A stretch of 64,000 nt of DNA from an uncultured Eubacteriales bacterium. GTDB taxonomy: Bacteria; Bacillota; Clostridia; Christensenellales; Aristaeellaceae. The stretch is from assembly GCA_902781945.1 (NCBI GenBank), contig CACZLE010000008.1, positions 1 to 64,000 on the forward strand. Reading direction: 5' to 3'. Position numbers and translations under genes: made by a program. The notes beneath the pieces were generated by a model, which was given only the letters and a program-made list of their open reading frames with translations, did not search any database and was not told the origin of the DNA. This document shows positions 60,953 to 64,000 of the stretch, piece after piece. The number at the start of each line of letters is the position of its first letter. Position 1 is the first letter of the stretch.

Positions 60953-62035
60953 ATGAACGTGGCAGACGGCATGAATTATGCGCCCCAGGGCAAGCCCCAG
61001 CCCGTGGTGAAGCCCGGCGAATTTATCTTCTCCGCGGCTCACATCGACCACGGCCACATCTACGGCATGTGCAATGGCCTGACGGAAGCGGGCGGCACCC
61101 TCAAATATGTGTACGATCCCGACCCCCAAAAGGTGGAGAATTTTATCAAAGCCTACCCTGCGGCCATCCCAGCGCAAAGCCTGGAACAGGTGTTGGAGGA
61201 CAAGGAAACCCGGCTGGTGGCTTCCTCCAATGTCACCAGCCGGCGCGGCCCTCTGGGCGTAAAGGTCATGCAGGCAGGCAAGGATTACTTTTCGGACAAA
61301 GCGCCCTTCACCACCCTGGAGCAGCTGAACGCAGCCAAGGGCACCGTGGCGAAAACCGGCCAAAAGTACATGGTGTATTATTCCGAGCGGCTCCACGTGG
61401 AGGGGGCCATCCTGGCGGGCTATATGATCGACCAGGGCGAGATCGGCAAAGTGATCAGCGTCACGGGCTTTGGCCCCCACCGCCTGGGCGCGGCGGGACG
61501 GCCCCGGTGGTTCTTTGAGCGCGAAAAATACGGCGGCATTCTGTGCGATATCGGCAGCCACCAGATCGAGCAGTACCTGCACTTCGCGGGGGAGGAGGAC
61601 GCCACGGTGCAGCTTGCCCGCATCGGCAATTACGCCCATCCCGAATACCCCGAGCTGGAGGACTTCGGCGATTGCTCCATCCTGGGCAAGAACGGCAGCA
61701 CCAACTATTTCCGGGTGGACTGGTTCAACCCCGACGGCCTGCGCACCTGGGGCGACGGGCGCACCTTCATCCTGGGCACCGAGGGCTTCATTGAGATCCG
61801 CAAATATATCAACCTGGCCGCCGACACCGTAGACGGCAACCACGTGTTCCTGGTGAACGGCAAGGGCGAAAAATACGTCAACGCCACCGGCGTGACGGGC
61901 TACCCCTTCTTTGGCCAGCTGATCCTGGACTGCCTGAACCGCACCGAGAACGCCATGACCCAGGCCCACGCCTTCAAGGCGGCGGAGCTGTGCCTGATCG
62001 CCCAGCAAAAAGCCCTGTGGACACAAAAGCCCTGA
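60953..62035 (+). CDS. Gfo/Idh/MocA-family oxidoreductase 2 (atypical)
   Basis: A 360-residue relative. The opening FIFSAAHIDHGHIYGMCNGL replaces the usual GxGxxG, and the EKP motif reads DKAPFTTLEQL. An active-site-like GGILCDIGSHQIEQYLHF remains. This subfamily is known from gut and soil bacteria but not well characterised; it may bind cofactor differently or act as an isomerase/dehydratase partner. Follows gene 1 by 1 nt. Confidence 0.85.
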   Translation: MNVADGMNYAPQGKPQPVVKPGEFIFSAAHIDHGHIYGMCNGLTEAGGTLKYVYDPDPQKVENFIKAYPAAIPAQSLEQVLEDKETRLVASSNVTSRRGPLGVKVMQAGKDYFSDKAPFTTLEQLNAAKGTVAKTGQKYMVYYSERLHVEGAILAGYMIDQGEIGKVISVTGFGPHRLGAAGRPRWFFEREKYGGILCDIGSHQIEQYLHFAGEEDATVQLARIGNYAHPEYPELEDFGDCSILGKNGSTNYFRVDWFNPDGLRTWGDGRTFILGTEGFIEIRKYINLAADTVDGNHVFLVNGKGEKYVNATGVTGYPFFGQLILDCLNRTENAMTQAHAFKAAELCLIAQQKALWTQKP

Positions 62036-62048
62036 ACGGGAGGAAAGC

Positions 62049-63017
<969 letters not shown>

Positions 63018-63032
63018 TCAAGCCGTTTCTTT

Positions 63033-63059
63033 AGCGCGGGATGACTTCCGCGCTTTTTT
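63033..63059 (+). terminator. Terminator of the oxidoreductase operon
   Basis: AGCGCGG/CCGCGCT stem, 8-nt loop, T6. Confidence 0.88.
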
Positions 63060-63093
63060 CAATAATACGCCCTTTCTAAAAACAAAAGGAGCT

Positions 63094-63174
63094 GTGCTCA
63101 AATATGCGCATGTGACAGACAAAATGATGCAGGACAGCGCAGACAAGATGCAGCACTTCATCAACTCGTTGTAA
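63094..63174 (+). pseudogene. C-terminal remnant of a tyrosine recombinase (integrase)
   Basis: Twenty-six codons reading KYAHVTDKMMQDSADKMQHF and so on to a stop. The Y-x-H-V-T-D...M-x-x-x-S-A-x-x-M motif is the C-terminal end of phage/Tn916-type integrases, including the catalytic Tyr. No upstream catalytic domain is present, so it is a remnant left by a lost element. Confidence 0.65.
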
Positions 63175-63206
63175 TGCGGCTTGGGTACTAAGTGCCCCAA
63201 AACATG

Positions 63207-63234
63207 AAAAAAGCCCGAAAAATCGGACTTTTTC
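63207..63234 (-). terminator. Terminator of the LysR-type pseudogene
   Basis: Minus strand hairpin AAAAAGTCCGA/TCGGGCTTTTTT with one mismatch, followed by T6. Confidence 0.7.
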
Positions 63235-63310
63235 TTGCAAATATGATCTATTGTCCTGTTTTCAACTGACCGACTGCGGTATCGCGTATCAATTGAGCGG
63301 CTCTGGATAG

Positions 63311-63840
63311 CTATTTTTGTGGATCCACGATCATGACGACATGGCGGGGAGGTATTTTTTCGCAGAGTCTGACCTGATACAATTCTCCAGCCCTGATGGG
63401 ATCAGCCGTGATCTTTTCCGGCACCAAAGCCAAACCCCAATCATGGATCGCCATGGGGATGATCAGTCAGAGCTGTCAGCTTCCATGGCGGGCTGGAAAT
63501 CGATATGGTTCCGGGCAAAAAAATGATCACAGAACTGCCGATATTGCATTCCCTGGGCAAGTGAAATAAAGGGGTAGCTTGGCAGTTCACTCAGGGACAC
63601 TTCATTCTCCGCCAGAAAAGCAAAGCTTTTTCCGCCTACGATGATATCGTTTAGCCATTGGATATAAGTAGCGTTGAGGGTATGAACGCTTGCGACCGGT
63701 GTTGTGGCAAACACAAGATCGGTCTCACCGCTGCGAAGCCGGGTAATGCTGTCGTTGGAAGAGTCTGTATGGATTTTGAAATTGATCTTTGGATATGTGC
63801 GGTGAAATTCTGACAGAAAATCAAATAAATAGCACTGCAG
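63311..63840 (-). pseudogene. LysR-family regulator, N-terminus missing and frameshifted
   Basis: The sequence encodes the effector domain of a LysR regulator: CYLFDFLSEFHRTYPKINF, SGETDLVFATTPV, then PAMEADSSD, where the frame ends at 63463. In the -1 frame it continues as LIIPMAIHDWGLALVPEKI and ends IPPRHVVMIVDPQK at 63311. Restoring one C in the run before CTGATCATC makes an uninterrupted protein, so a single-base deletion near 63466 broke it. The DNA-binding half is replaced by foreign sequence at about 63836. Confidence 0.8.
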
Positions 63841-63841
63841 A

Positions 63842-64000
63842 GCGGCTGGCGCGTTCATTGCGGGTACCGGTTCCTCTGAATATCCCAACCAGATCAACAA
63901 TGTGCTGGTGTTCTCCGGCTTGTTCCGTGGAGCGCTGGATGTGCGCTCCAGCGCCATCAACACGGAAATGATGATGGCCGCTTCCTATGGGATCGCTGCC
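63842..64000 (+). pseudogene. Malic enzyme fragment, continuing past the window
   Basis: In the plus frame the sequence reads GAFIAGTGSSEYPNQINNVL and then FSGLFRGALDVRSSAINTEM, the conserved C-terminal core of NAD-dependent malic enzyme (malate to pyruvate + CO2). The N-terminal half is absent; homology begins at about 63842, immediately after the reversed LysR fragment. Whether this is a real rearrangement or a joining error in the assembly cannot be told here. Confidence 0.75.

Overview
This 64 kb window looks like chromosome of a high-GC, Gram-positive, gut-type Clostridia (Firmicutes) member. The basis is strong AGGAGG ribosome sites, TTGACA-17-TATAAT promoters, and a Firmicutes gene order yicC-remA-gmk-rpoZ-coaBC-priA-def-fmt-rsmB-rlmN-prpC-prkC-rsgA-rpe-rsmA. 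It also carries nadD/yqeK-rsfS, a BlaI/BlaR1 pair and many ABC transporters with signal-peptide binding proteins and no outer-membrane machinery. The species cannot be named from the sequence alone.

Layout. 0.3-4.9 kb: a BlaI/BlaR1 sensor-repressor unit with two co-regulated secreted proteins and three matching operators. 5.0-8.3 kb: a membrane protein, tRNA-Leu(TAA), a P-loop-like protein that lost its key lysine, small hypotheticals, and one of two copies of a multi-hairpin intergenic repeat (the other is at the window start). 8.3-14.3 kb, minus strand: HPr-like protein, OmpR-type regulator, histidine kinase, a lower-GC DUF1016 nuclease, a MATE exporter and a protein-kinase-fold protein. 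14.3-15.7 kb: a VTC-domain/DUF4956 pair. 15.7-16.1 kb: a short hydrophobic holin-like toxin facing a convergent consensus promoter, read here as a type I toxin-antitoxin locus. 16.1-17.9 kb: a second MATE exporter and an orphan FakA-C-like domain protein.

17.9-32.0 kb is one long, tightly overlapping housekeeping operon: nucleotide and CoA synthesis, replication restart, N-formylmethionine handling, rRNA methylation, the PrpC/PrkC signalling pair and RsgA. 32.0-34.9 kb (minus): a fused NadD-YqeK, RsfS, an ArsC-like protein without the usual cysteine, and an Ala-rich coiled-coil protein. 35-39.4 kb (plus): a membrane protein, tandem DHH phosphoesterases, an SGNH hydrolase and an AEC permease.

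39.4-55 kb holds three ABC importers: branched-chain amino acid (livFGMHJ), a CUT1 sugar system preceded by an RDD protein, and an iron/AfuA-type system; a ferredoxin-tailed aldo-keto reductase sits between the first two. The liv and iron systems have a hairpin between the binding-protein gene and the rest, suggesting attenuation that favours the binding protein. 55-58.5 kb: a Bax inhibitor-1 family protein, an MFS permease, a histidine phosphatase, and a 43-residue basic peptide gene with its own promoter. 58.8-63 kb: an AraC regulator divergent from three consecutive Gfo/Idh/MocA oxidoreductases, likely a sugar-modification pathway. The last kilobase is damaged: a tyrosine-recombinase C-terminal remnant, a frameshifted LysR regulator without its N-terminus, and a malic-enzyme fragment joined head-on to it and running off the window.
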